Assembly (NCBI RefSeq): GCF_932274485.2
Contig: NC_065884.2
Location: 39,389,540 to 39,453,539, forward strand
Direction of reading: 5' to 3'
Length of the DNA: 64,000 nucleotides
Source: Patella vulgata
Lineage: Eukaryota > Mollusca > Gastropoda > Patellidae
Notes under the pieces: model-generated
The model's input: only the letters and a program-made list of their open reading frames with translations
Told to the model about the DNA's origin: nothing
Database searches by the model: none
Program-made: the position numbers and the translations under genes
Part shown: positions 47,023 to 58,539 of the stretch, in pieces
How the letters are laid out: each line of letters opens with the position of its first letter
Numbering within the stretch: position 1 is the first letter of the stretch

Positions 47023-47181
47023 AAATTTAGAATTTTGATACTTCTACCTAGCAACCATCATTATGACGTTGTTTGATGTCGCCACCCTGTACTCAATTTG
47101 GCGATTGAGCACCTGATCGGGATCATTATGTTGACACAAACAACTAGCTCTTCGTCAAGTTGAATGGTTTGGTGAAGTGTT

Positions 47182-47430
47182 ACCAGCGGCTGCCAGGCAG
47201 GATACGCCCACATTTTCGAGAGATGGATAGAGAACAAGCTAACAAGAAAGTGATTTTTCCTACAATCAAAGGCCATAATTCAGGAAATTACAATTCGATA
47301 TGTAATTTCAAGTTTCGTCAAAATCGGATAAGAATTGTGACCTGTAGAGTGTCCACAAACAATTGTGGACGGACGGACGGACAGGGGCGACGGCATAATA
47401 CGGCCACATGAAAATGTGGGCATATAAAAA
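47182..47430 (+). mobile_element. Family A, minimal copy of about 249 bp
   Basis: Both ends are complete (ACCAGCGGCTGCCAGGCAGG and CCACATGAAAATGTGGGC with ATATAAAAA), with (ACGG)4-like GGACGGACGGACGGACAG, but only a single fused monomer between them. It shows the smallest unit that still has all terminal signals. Confidence 0.85.
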
Positions 47431-47557
47431 TTGAAAACAACATCAAACGTGATATGGTTTGCAAATACTATTTCAAATACAAGTTAAACAGCATTTGTTA
47501 ATTTTTTTTTAAGACAAGTGCAGGATTTGGAGAATTTTATTTAGAATATACTCTTCA

Positions 47558-49171
47558 AACCAGCGGCTGCCAGGCAGGATACGCCCACATTTTCGAGAGA
47601 TGGACAGAAAACAAGCTAAACCGAAAGTGATTTTTCCTACAATCAAGGGCCATAATTCAGGAAATTACAATTCGATATGCGCAAATATCGAAAGGAACCA
47701 AGATCTTTGGGTTATAAACTTACATTTCAAGTTTCAACAAAATCGGATAAAAATTGTGACCTCTATAGGGTCCACAACCTTGATATACCACATTTTTACG
47801 CAATTTGAGAACGAGGGGCGGCCATTTTGTCTGTCAGTTTTGGGCCGATTTTCATGCAATTCGAACTCAGCCGTCCTTAGGGTGTAACGGTGATATAATA
47901 ATACGTTTTTTTAAATCGGATAAAAATTATGACCTCTATAGGGTCCACAAGCTTAAAACGCGATTTTTCGAACAATCAGGGGCCATAATTCAGGAAGTTT
48001 CAGTCCGATATGCGCGAATATCGAAAGGAACCAAGATCTTTGGGTTATAAACTTACATTTCAAGTTTCAACAAAATCGGATTAAAATTGTGACCTCTATT
48101 TGGGCCACAACCTTGATATACCATATTTTTACGCTATTTGAGAACGAAGGGCGGCCATTTTGTCTGTCAGCTTTTGGGCTGATATTAATGAAATTCAAAC
48201 TCAGCCGTCCTTAGGGTGTAACGGTGATACAATAAAAATGTGATTTTTCGTACAATCAGGGGCCATAATTCAGGAAGTTACGGTCCGATATGCGCGGATA
48301 TCGAAAGGAACCAAGATCTTTAGGTTATAAACTTGCATTTCAAGTTTCAACAAAATCGGATAAAAATTGTGACCTCTAAAGGGTCCACAATTTTCACGAA
48401 ATTCGAACTCAGTCGTCCTTAGGGTGTAACGGTGATATAATAATACGTTTTTTTAAATCGGATAAAAATTATGACCTCTATAGAGTCCACAAGCTAAAAA
48501 CACGATTTTTTCGTACAATCAGGGGCCATAATTAAGGAAGTTACGGTCCGATATGCACGGATATCGAAAGGAACCAAGATCTTTAGGTTATAAACTTGCA
48601 TTTCAAGTTTCAACAAAATCGGATAAAAATTGTGACTTATTTGAGAACGAACGTCGGCCATTTTGTCTGTCAGTTTTGGGCCGATTTTCACGAAATTCGA
48701 ACTCGGTCATTCTTAGGGTGTAACGGTGATATAATAATACGGTTTTTTAAATCAGATAAAACTTATGACCTCTATAGGGTCAAGCTAAAAACGTGATTTT
48801 TTGTACAATCTGGGGCCATAATTCAGGAAGTTACGTTCCGACATGCACGAATATCGAAAGGAACCGAGATCTTTGGGTTATAAGCATACATTTCAAGTTT
48901 AAACCAAATCGGATAAAAATTGTGACCTCTACAGTGTTCACAAGCAAAAAACGTGATTTTTTGTACAATCAGGGGCCATAATCCATGAAGTTACAGTCCT
49001 ATACATGCCAATATCGAAAGGAACCGAGATCTTTGGGTGATAAACCTATATTTCAAGTTTCATTGAAATCGGATAAAAATTGTGACCTGTAGACTGTTCA
49101 CAAATAATTGTGGACGGACAGACGGGGGCGACGACAATATACGTCCACATGAAAATGTTGGCGTATAAAAA
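47558..49171 (+). mobile_element. Family A element, long and nearly complete
   Basis: 5' end AACCAGCGGCTGCCAGGCAG, ATACGCCCACATTTTCGAG; about nine alternating monomers; 3' end GGACGGACAGACGGGGGCG and CCACATGAAAATGTTGGCGT with an A-run. The monomers are closely alike within the copy (GTGTAACGGTGATATAATAA recurs four times), suggesting internal homogenisation or recent expansion. Confidence 0.8.
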
Positions 49172-49308
49172 AGTAGGGGATATTGAAATGCAAATACCTA
49201 TGCAGGTTGTAATATGATAAATAGTCATGGACTTGCATAAGATTTACTGTTTAGCGTATCTTTGCTATAGTGTGCTACGTTTAATTTGATCGGAAGACGT
49301 GTTCGTCG
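49172..49308. other. Unassigned spacer
   Basis: Short region between family A and the Tc1 fragment; it may belong to the Tc1-like copy but no motif is visible. Confidence 0.3.
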
Positions 49309-49445
49309 ATGTCAACGTCAACACTGCAAGAATTGTCCGTGGCACTGCAATAGGAGTGGGTCAGATTGCCCCTAATCGTGATTGGACGGTTGATTAGGAG
49401 CATGCCACAACGAATTGCTGCATGTCTGAGGATTGGTGGAGCAAT
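49309..49445 (+). pseudogene. Tc1-like transposase C-terminal fragment
   Basis: One frame reads TLQELSVALQ, stop, EWVRLPLIVIGRLIRSMPQR and IAACLRIGG, the standard Tc1 C-terminus ('LQ..L..EW..IP...I..LI.SM..R..A.I...GG'). The DNA CACTGCAAGAATTGNCCGTG is shared with the end of the fragment at 8170-8760, so both derive from one family. Confidence 0.75.
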
Positions 49446-49876
49446 TACTCATTATTAGGACAAAAATCAAAAACGTCCATTTTCAGTTTTGACAGTGTAT
49501 CTCTTAGCGAGTGAAATGGGGCCGTCAGATAAGCCGTCCATGTGAACTGTTTATGTTCATGTGTAGGCAGTTGGCCTGTTATTAACATACATACACTGGT
49601 TAGCTCTAATAAAAACAGCAGTGCATTTCCGCAGTTTTGTATGGTTTCTGAATATCCCCTACTTTTTGGAAGAGTATATATACATACTGCTGATCTATAT
49701 TTTTTTATTGCTCTAAAACAATGTCTCTTTATACCATCCAAACAACTAGCCACTGTCTGTGCCAGAACCCGTCCTGAATCAATAACAAGCGAGGGAGAAC
49801 CACACGCTGGAAGATATTGGTTATATCATAGAAAGAAATATATGTCTATGGGTTTTTTAACATCGTCAGCTAGTAT
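49446..49876. other. Mostly unassigned; degenerate SINE-2 body at about 49738-49830
   Basis: ACTAGCCACTGTCTGTGCCA, CCGTCCTGAATCAATAACAA and GAACCACACGCTGGAA resemble the reversed SINE-2 5' body at 62240-62320. Nothing else recognised. Confidence 0.35.
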
Positions 49877-50012
49877 CACTGAAAGATTGGTATTGCTTAA
49901 TCTCGCGTAAATAGTGTTAATTTCGGCTACTAGTGTTCAATTTGTACTTGTATCCAATTTAATTATGATTAACAAGCGTCTAATTAACTAGTGTTTAGTT
50001 TGTCGACACGTG
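49877..50012 (+). repeat. Inverted arm, left (partner at 59565-59747)
   Basis: CACTGAAAGATTGGTATTGC to GTTTGTCGACACGTGTT is the reverse complement, with gaps, of 59565-59747. The arm contains repeated AGTGTTYAATTT boxes. The end motif CACTG(T)AA plus GGTATCRTTTAATCT is shared with the foldback at 61522-61972. Confidence 0.7.
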
Positions 50013-50334
50013 TTTAATTATAAGCGTCCCGCTTAATTATCACGACTATTCAATAATTAGTTGAACCGTCTGTTCTATCAATATGCTGTGAATATTATTA
50101 CACAGACTCATCAATGTAGGCTTATTATCAATAATATAATATATTTATTAAGTAAAACAATCTTACGACACAACTTGGTCTAACCTGCTTACAGCTCTCT
50201 GTTTTTGTACAAGAACATGTGCAATACTTATTAAGGTAGAACTATAGTCTGTTTCAATACTCAATATTGTATTAATAGTCATTATCATATAAGTGTCACT
50301 TCTGAACTTATTTATGCAACATCTCCCTCTTTAA
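50013..50334. other. Unassigned AT-rich DNA up to the piggyBac TTAA
   Basis: No recognised feature. The left target TTAA is 50331-50334. Confidence 0.4.
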
Positions 50335-50573
50335 CCCTCTCGTTACGTAAGCGCCCGAATACGCCCGTAATGTCCTGTACGGGATCGCCAGATGTTTCCT
50401 GAAATGACTGTCGGTAAAACTCGGTAATTTTTCACTCATAACAAAACTCTCACGTGACATACGACAACTGGAGTGTACTGTAAACATAGCAGTATTCAAA
50501 ATGGCGGCCTCCGTGAAAAATTTTTTATCAGAGATTTTTGTGTAAAAATGAAGGTTTTTTGTTGAATTTTTGA

Positions 50574-52502
50574 ATGGCGTCATCGGATTCAGACTGCGAT
50601 TTTGATGAATTCGATTCTTATGACGTTGAATGTGCCGAATTGAAGCAAAAGGAAGTGATAAATGGCCGTGAATTAGATGATAATTTTGGCGATGAAAGTG
50701 ACATTGAAATTGAACAAGAACTGGAATACGATTCTTCTGAAGGTTCCAGCAGCGAAAATGATGAATTTGCGGACGTTTTAAATAGGGAAGATCTAGAATG
50801 GAGTCAAATAACTCGCAAGGTAATTACTAAAAGTTTTTCAGCAAAACAAGGACCGACAAATTTTCCAAATGTAGGTCGGATTGACATAGTTGATGACGCC
50901 GGGGATGGTTCCATGTTGCCTCCAGCTTCCGCATATTTCAATCAGTTGATTCCTAATACTTTTTGGGAAACAAACCGTTATTCATCCCAAAATGTAAATA
51001 TATCAGATGATGAACTGAAAACTTTTATAGGTATTACAATGTTGATGGGGTTGATTGTTTTGCCATCCCTGAAACAATATTGGTCGTCAGACCCCTCGTT
51101 GAATAGTGAGTTCATTAGGAAGTGCATGTCTCGCGACAGATATTTTGCTATTCTAAGAGATTTGCATCTCACTGATTCTTCTAAACAGCCAGCTAAGGGA
51201 GAAGATGGTTTTGATCGTTTATATAAAGTACGACCATTGATAGACATGTGCAAAAAATCGTTTAGAGAACAATATGATCCTCCACAAAATATAAGCATTG
51301 ATGAGGGCATGGTTAAATATAAGGGACGCCTTGGATTTGTACAGTATATGTCGATGAAGCCCATGAAAGAGGTATAAAAGTTTGGATCGCTGCTGCGTCG
51401 GATACCGATTATGTTCATGCCTTCAATGTTTACACTGGCAAAAGTCTTGATGGAGTGCAAGAAAAAAATCTTGGACACAAAGTTGTTATGGATCTTATGG
51501 AAACCATGTTATATGAGTATCGACATGTTTATTTCAGGGGCGTTCCAGGCCTGAAGGGGCGCCGCTGGTAGGGGGGTCTGGGTGGGTATTCTGGGAGAAA
51601 TCTAGGTATCATATTTTCCAAATTTATGCTGCTATTTTGACTATAAGACATACTACTGTACTACACAAGACACTCATGACAGGTCTGCTTAATATAATGC
51701 TAATACAATGTATTTCTATCCAAATAATAAATTGCATCTTATACATATCGAGGCATGAATACATGTATGAATCTTTAGTCTCTATGAGACATGATACTAA
51801 CACAAAAATGCAGGAAATGCAATTATGCTATCAGTACCACCGATTGTTTTAATCAAAGACCATTTCACCTTAAGGTGACAGACATTTGCACGTCAGCATA
51901 ATATATTTTACTAATCGTTGTGTATGTATGATTTTTCGCGTGCGCACTCTCAATTTTTTGAGGGGGTTCCGCATGAAATTTAGAGCTCTCAGGGGGGCCC
52001 GCTTATACGGGTGGACTTATTGTTTAATGGGGGCCTGGGAGGACACCGTCCTCCTAAACTCCCTGCCAGCACGCCCCTGGTTTATTTTGATAATTTTTTC
52101 ACTAGTGTTGATTTAGCAATCGAACTCTTGAATAAAAAGACGTACTGCTGTGGTACTATTCGGTCCAATAGGAAATACTATCTGCTATTAAATGTTCATA
52201 AACTTGTTAAAGGCAGTACCAAATTCATGCAAAGTAACAACTTGATCACGACAGCATGGCAGGACAAAAAGACTGTGCACATTCTGTCTACTAACTGTGA
52301 TGCTGAAATGTCTGCAGTACAACGCAAAACAAGAGCTGGAACTATTGAAAATGTTTTAAAACCGCTCTGCATAATTAATTATAATAAATGTATGGGTGGA
52401 GTAGACTTGGGTGACCAGCTCCGCCAATACTATTCTTTTGGTCGTACTAGTGTCAAATGGTGGCGCTATTTATTTTACTTTTTACTGAATGTACATGTAT
52501 AA
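50574..52502 (+). pseudogene. piggyBac transposase, split by a frameshift and a hAT MITE
   Basis: Frame 1 (50574-51377): an acidic Ser/Asp/Glu-rich N-terminus, then DDELKTFIGITMLMGLIVLP, YWSSDP and NISIDEGMVKYKGRLGFVQY, which holds the first catalytic Asp (IDE). A one-base shift near 51376 moves the gene to the next frame (RGIKVWIAAASDTDYVHAFN, KVVMDLMETMLYEYRHVYF). The MITE then interrupts at 51535-52079. The gene resumes with YFDNFFTSVDLAIELLNKKT (second Asp) and NKCMGGVDLGDQLRQYYSFG (third Asp), ending FYFLLNVHV at a stop around 52500. All three catalytic Asp positions are seen; the usual C-terminal Cys-rich domain is not. Closest family type is PGBD4-like, from memory. Confidence 0.92.
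51535..52079. mobile_element. hAT-type MITE, 545 bp, inside piggyBac
   Basis: TIRs CAGGGGCGTTCCAGGC and, on the minus strand at the right end, CAGGGGCGTGCTGGC. Perfect 8 bp TSD GTTTATTT at 51527-51534 and 52080-52087. The codons interrupted on one side (..HVYF) and resumed on the other (VYFDNFF..) prove the insertion point. No coding capacity. Confidence 0.93.
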
Positions 52503-53124
52503 AGATGGTTTTATAAACTCTATGGTGTTTCTCATTTTTTCCCTGGAATGTTTCTGGATATCTTCCTTAGCAGATACATGTATACATGTATGCCACAGAC
52601 TTACCTAGTAGAAATAACATGAATCCAATCCATTGAAGTCGCCGCTCGAATTTGATGATGGCACTCAGAAAGTCAACAAAATATTGTTTATTTTTGTATA
52701 TTGCCCTTTTTCAATTGTGTGGAATACATGTTAATACCAATAAGCCCTTAAAAACTACAGCTTCGTACATTAATATAAAGTTAAACAAGTCAATGTAAGC
52801 AAAATATGTTGACACCCTAACGGTTTCATCCGTCGCGACAATCACAGTACAGTCGGGGACTTTGTCACTCTTTTAACTAAAATGTTTGCCATTTTTTTAT
52901 TTACCATCAGAATAAATCGATGAATGTGAACTTCATTTCATTTTGTCATTTGTTTCTTCGTCAGTTTCATTAGGTGACTTTAATGACATTTAAAAATCAA
53001 ATATCCCCTACTTTTTTTGAATAGTATATTTTAAAACTCACTAGTAATGAAAGGGTTAAAGGATAAAGTAACAAAACCTTAAATTATGAACAGAATTACT
53101 ATAGTATCTATATCTTCAAGTGTC

Positions 53125-53660
53125 CTATAACTGAAACATAATAATAACGTTATTTACCAAATAACTATAATATTCAAGTAAACGATATCGCAAAGGCTTT
53201 ATAATTTTGCGACCTGAGTGATGTAATGGCTGTACTGGATCTGGTGGTGGAAGTTCTTGTTGAACGATGTTTGGTTTGTGAGATGCATGATCATGTATAT
53301 CAGTCCAATCAGTTGGGTCTTCATCGGAATTATTACCATGAAATTTAATGGAATTGGCGAGGTATAGGTGATGACGATTTCGCCTAAATAATCCAAATCG
53401 GGTTCTCACCATGTACAATCTCGGTTGATTACATTTACTAACTATGGTCCCTGGCGTTCCACGTTTCTGCCATTTACTAACTACTGTGTCACCTGGTTTC
53501 AGTTCTGAGAGATTTCGTGCTGAATAATGTTTATTAATATTACGTTGTGAACACTGCTTTCGTTCACTGTCTCTTCGTCTTACATCCTGGAGATTCGGCC
53601 ATCTTGGTTTAAGATTTTTCGAAAGAGTTGGTAACGTGGTTCTGATTTGTCGTCCCATTC
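53125..53660 (-). mobile_element. Ty3/Gypsy-type pol fossil, integrase C-terminal part
   Basis: The minus strand shows the C-terminal region of an LTR-retrotransposon integrase, with MGRQIRTTLPTLSKNLKPRW, LKPGDTVVSKW and FRRNRHHLYL-like blocks, as found in mollusc Gypsy elements. Only this end of pol is present; gag, protease, reverse transcriptase and flanking LTRs were not recognised. It is a broken, old remnant next to the right end of piggyBac. Confidence 0.75.
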
Positions 53661-53689
53661 TTGAACTTCTAAGTTCCGTAGGTGTCTTC

Positions 53690-56340
53690 TACAGCCATTT
53701 GGAACAGGTTTAAAAGTTAAAATATGTATTCAGTATTGACTGACTGTTCACATTACAATTTTAACTTTTGAAAGATTTAATGTTTATACTTCGTGTATGT
53801 AAAGAAAATATTAATTCCACCCAAGACTTGATATTTATTTTTTCTGTAATAAATAAATATTCACTTGTAATAATCTTGGTGATTACATGTAGGTCTACTT
53901 TATAGTACTGACAACGTATCTCGAAATTCCATTCACATAGAAATCTGAAGATTAAAATGGCCCTTCACATTCTCCGAAAATTAACAGAAAATATTGTGCA
54001 TATAAATGAAATGAAATGAAACTGGCTTTTAAGTTCTTACAAAACACAGATTAACATGTCTTACATTTCAATGAACTTATTAAATTTGCTCTCCGATAGC
54101 AATAATCATTTGATTTGTTTCATTCATCATGACGTGTGGTTCTGTGAAATGAAAGATCGTGACCCAGTGTATAAAATTTGTCAAGAAAAGTCGTAGGCCA
54201 ATAGGACCTGCTGGTAGACGCCATTCATGAAAGTTGTAGGTCCTAACATTGAGTTGTGGGCCCAATAAATATTAACAAAACACACGTACACTACCCCACC
54301 CCAAATGCCTTTATTTCTAAGTTCTAGCCATTTGGGACAGGTTTAAAAGTTAAAATATGTATTCAATATTGATTGACTGTACACATTACAATTTTAACTT
54401 TTGAAGGATTTAAAGGAGCTAAATCGCTAACATTTGGGACCTAGAAATTGACAAAAGTGGGTCGCAACACATATAATACTGTAATATGAATGTATATAAA
54501 CTGATTTACATTCAATGGTATCCGTTTTTACTCCAATTTCAAATCAGTGCAAATTTCTAGCGTCTAGTTATTCCAGTCTACATACGCCGTTTGATTTGGC
54601 TCAATGTGTCAAGCCTCGTCCCTCGAGACTCTTGATGAAACTGGGGCTGAAGCGCATTATGGTACACGATTCGTGTACCAATGGTAAAATGTTTATTTTG
54701 TCTTAAATATTGGATATCAAAAGCCCATCTTTTTCCGGTAAGATCACAACATGAATGTTGATTTAATTTGACAAATAAATCGTGTTTTCAATGTTGAAGG
54801 TTTTGGATGATATTGAGTTAGAGACTTAGCTACTTTAAGTTAATACTTCGTGTATAGAAAGATAAAAATCATTCCACCCCTATTTAACCCCAGACTTGAT
54901 ATTTATTTTTTCTGTAATAAATAAATATTTACTTGTAGTTGTAATTATCTTAATGATTATATATAGGTCTACTAGTACTGACAATATAATATCTTGAAAT
55001 TCCATTCACATAGAAATCTGAAGATTACGGATTAAAATGGCCCTTTACACTCTCTGAGAATTAACAGAAAATATTGTTCATTTAAATGAAATGAAAAAAA
55101 CTGGCGTTCAGGTCCTTCCAGACATAGATTAATGTCTTACATTTCAATAAACATGTTAAAGCAACAATCATTCTATTCGTTTCATTCATCATGATGTGTG
55201 GAACTGTGATATGAAAGACTGTGACCTCTTTCAAAATGAAAGTAAACTATCACTGCTGTTTGGCAGACGACACATCATTTTTTATCATTATTAAACTGAC
55301 CTGATGTCACACGTTGGGATAGTCCATATTTATGAAACCATAAACTCTTTGTTATTCTTTCTATATATGACATATTGTACGTGCCTGTTTTCGAAGACTT
55401 GGGTCTCCATTTCGGTAGTGAAATCGTCATTAAAGAAATAGACTTGATAATCAAGTCTGCTAGTAAATCACGAGATTTAGAAAGAATGGGGGGAAAGGAA
55501 ACTCGTTTTTTCCTCACTGGAATTGTATTGTTACCAGTAGTTAGGCTTTCAGGGAATTTTCAGCTCTGCTTTTTAAATTTCATTTTTACAAGACAAAGAA
55601 TTTATATCATGTGAATTTTTATTCTTGGAATCATGACAGTACAGTAGATGGACTGACCTAGTTTAGTAGCACGCGTTTGGTTTTCACAATTGAAGGAATA
55701 TAATATGCCGGATTATGCATGTGTATTCAATATCGGATAAAGACAAATAAAACAGTAAGGCATACTATCGGAACACACACTCATCTATTCCACACTTGAT
55801 CAAAATGGTTAAATAATATTCTGCCGAACTCTGGGAGCGTGCTGATATTTGCAAGCACAGCCTCACTCCTACATGGATTTCTTTCAGTGGACAATTTTAT
55901 TTTCATTTCCGATAATGAAATACAGTTAAATATCTGGATGAAATATATAACGGATATAAATAGGGACAATATAAATATTTTCAAAGTAGAATTTGATAGA
56001 ACCATGAACAAAATATCCATGACACATATTTTTCCTGACAAAAACAGTTGGCTCACAGGGCGGACCAACCATCTTCAAAATAAAAAGATGTCGGCCCGCC
56101 AAGTTATTTATCGGGGCTGGGCCGACGGACCGACGTAAATTTTAAACACTGTGACGTGACCTCTTTCAGCATGAAAGTAAACTATCAGTGCTGTTTAGCA
56201 GACGACACGTCATTTTTTATCATTATTAAAACTGACCTGATGTCACATGTTAGGATAGCCTAAATTTATGGAATGATAAACTCTTTGTTATTGTTCCCAT
56301 AAGACATATTGCACATGCTTGATTTCGAAGACTTGGGTCT
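53690..56340. repeat. Low-copy duplicated block R6, several partial copies
   Basis: GGTTTAAAAGTTAAAATATG blocks at 53705 and 54340; ATTTATTTTTTCTGTAATAA at 53831 and 54899; GTGACCTCTTTCANNATGAA at 55220 and 56156; ATTTCGAAGACTTGGGTCT-type ends at about 55400 and 56340. The segment 55400-56150 recurs at 58838-59560. Gene content was not recognised. Confidence 0.6.
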
Positions 56341-56343
56341 AGT

Positions 56344-56620
56344 GTAGGGCTGTATGATATTGCAAAAAAGGGACGATATCAATATTGGCATTTTTTTTCA
56401 ACGATATAGTTAAATATCGCGATATTTAATAATAATGTCACCTTGCTATTAAATAAATTAAATATAAATGCATTAAAGCTGACTACAGTGTGAGTAAGAA
56501 TTGTGGGTAAAAATTGCTTTAATCATACACTTTAAACTTTGCATTTTTTATAATATAGATTTATTAAAATGAACAACATCCTTTTTGGATAAAAATTAAA
56601 TACAACCGCTGATGTTTAAA
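56344..56620 (+). mobile_element. Possible hAT-like 5' end fragment
   Basis: TAGGGCTGTATGATATTGCA and ATATCGCGATATTTAATA resemble the start of widespread hAT-type MITEs (TAGGGCTGNACGATATTG, from memory). No matching right end was found before the family C element. Confidence 0.35.
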
Positions 56621-58034
56621 GATAGGTTGTCAGGTAACAAAACATACGCCCACAGCAGCTAAATCGTCCGAGCGGTCGACAAGGGTTGTCGCATATTTAT
56701 TCCTTTTTAGGTAATTGGGGGCCTTTACAAGACAGTTCCATACAGATCAGATTATAAATTTTGTCATTTGAGGGTTAACCAGGTTCTACAAACTGAAACA
56801 AGGGTCTCAACTCTGGAAGTAATCTACAGAAATTGCTGAAATTTGACAGGCTTTTTCGTTTTACTAATTTAAATAATACATATAAATTTCATACAGATCA
56901 CATGATCACTTTTGTCATTCAAACGTTCACAATCGCCATAACTCTAGAAATTATTGCTGAAATTCAACAGACCTGTTTCACAAATTTAAATGATGCATAT
57001 AAATTTCATACATATTGGATGATAACTTTTATCAATCGAGCATTAACAAGGTTTAACAAAGTGAAACAAGGGCAATAACTCTAGAAGTAATTATTGTAAA
57101 TTGCTGAAATTCAATACGATTTTTCGTTTTACTAATTGAAATCATGCATATAAATTTCACAAAGATCGGGTGTTAACTTTTTGCGTTAGAGCGTTCATAA
57201 GGATCAATAAAGTGAAACAAGGGCCATAACTCTAGATGTAATAAACGGAAATTGCTGAAATTCAAAAGGCTTCAGCGTTTCACTAATCTAAATAATGCAT
57301 ATAAATTTCACAAAGATCGGATGATAACTTTTAACGTTAGAGCGTTCACAAGGATCAATAAAGTTAAACAAGGGCCATAACTCTAGACGTAATAAACCGG
57401 ATTTGCTGAAATTTAATATGCTTCTTCGTTTCAGCAATCTAAATAATGCATATACATTTCAGAAAGATCGGATGATAACTTTTGACGTGAGAGCATTCAC
57501 AAGGATCAATAGAGTGAAACAAGGGCCATAACTCTATACGTAATAAACGGAAATTGCCGAAATTCAATAGGTTTCTTCGTTTCAGTAATCTAAATAATGC
57601 ATATAAATTTCAAAAAGATCAGATGATAACTTTTGACGTGAGAGCGTTCACAAGGATCAATAAAGTGAAACGAGGGCCATAACTCTAGACGTAATAAACA
57701 GAAATTGCCGAAATTCAATAGGCTTCTTCGTTTCAGTAATCTAAATAATGCGCATAAATTTCAGAAAGATCGGATGATAACTTTTGGAGTTAGAGCGTTC
57801 ACAAGGTTCAATAAAGTGAAACAAGGGCCATAACTCTAGACTTAATAAACGGAAATTATTGAAATTAAATAAGCTTCTTCATCTCACTAATGTAAACAAC
57901 ATATATCAATTTTAAAACAATTGGATGATAACTTTTGGCGCTAGAGCGTTCACAAGAAATTGTGGACGATAGACGGACGGACAGTGGGGGGCGACGGCAA
58001 TATACATTCACATTTCAATGTGGGCGTATAAAAA
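56621..58034 (+). mobile_element. Family C Helentron-like element, complete
   Basis: Head GATAGGTTGTCAGGTAACAA, ACATACGCCCACAGCAGC, CCGAGCGGTCGACAAGG; about eight 150 bp monomers (AGTGAAACAAGGGCCATAAC, TTGCTGAAATTCAATAGG, GATCGGATGATAACTTTTGA); 3' end GACGGACGGACAGTGGGGGG and CACATTTCAATGTGGGCGTA with an A-run. Confidence 0.8.
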
Positions 58035-58235
58035 TAGAATTAAACTGATACCTTGTTAAATGTATTTTCACTGAATATATCTGATTTATGAAGAAAGTTC
58101 AGACGTTTACTGAATATTTTTACAACACTATCGTGTGCATATATAAAATGGGGATTGACAGGAAATGTGGACTGTTTGATGAGTAATATTTAGTTTCCAC
58201 TGAAATGGAACATAATGAATTCTTCATATCCATTT

Positions 58236-58238
<3 letters not shown>

Positions 58239-58269
<31 letters not shown>

Positions 58270-58527
58270 GAGGTTTAAGGTCCACTCGACACAAACTAGG
58301 TCATTTTGGGACTAACATATGGTTTAATTTTATTTCAATAATTCGCTTGCGCGTAGGGGTTGTTAGCAGTGGGAGAAAACTGGAGGACCCATAGAAAACC
58401 CATGAGGTTAGACAGGTGACCTTACTCCTTGTCAGGTATAACCGGGGATTCGAAACCATGCCAGTTGACTCAATGACAAGCCTTATGATACAGCGTGCAC
58501 GTGCTAACCATTCGGCCATCCACCCCC
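58239..58527 (-). mobile_element. SINE-1, full-length, 12 bp TSD
   Basis: Reversed copy with a long (GA)n tail. TSD TATCCATTTAGC at 58227-58238 and TATCCGTTTAGC at 58528-58539 (one mismatch). Confidence 0.9.
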
Positions 58528-58539
58528 TATCCGTTTAGC

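Larger units (their letters stand above)
46735..47550 (+). repeat. Repeat R3, copy 1
   Basis: Matches 60185-60905 in reverse: AGACAATGTATAATCCAACT, CCTAGCAACCATCATTATGA-like, CACCTGATCGGGATCATTAT-like and TTGCAAATACTATTTCAAAT blocks. Interrupted by a SINE-1 part and a minimal family A copy. Class unknown. Confidence 0.6.
50335..53055 (+). mobile_element. piggyBac element, complete ends, TTAA target
   Basis: Starts CCCTCTCGTTACG after TTAA (50331-50334) and ends TAATGAAAGGG before TTAA (53056-53059); the termini are imperfect inverted repeats (CCCTCTCGTTAC versus CCCTTTCATTAC). Without the hAT MITE inside, the element is about 2.2 kb, a usual length. It carries one transposase gene and lies in the 18.5 kb PLCL intron in antisense to the host gene. 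Confidence 0.85.

Noticed and set aside
50978-51478. 166-codon minus-strand frame in piggyBac
   Set aside because: Antisense of the piggyBac transposase; the plus strand carries the family motifs.
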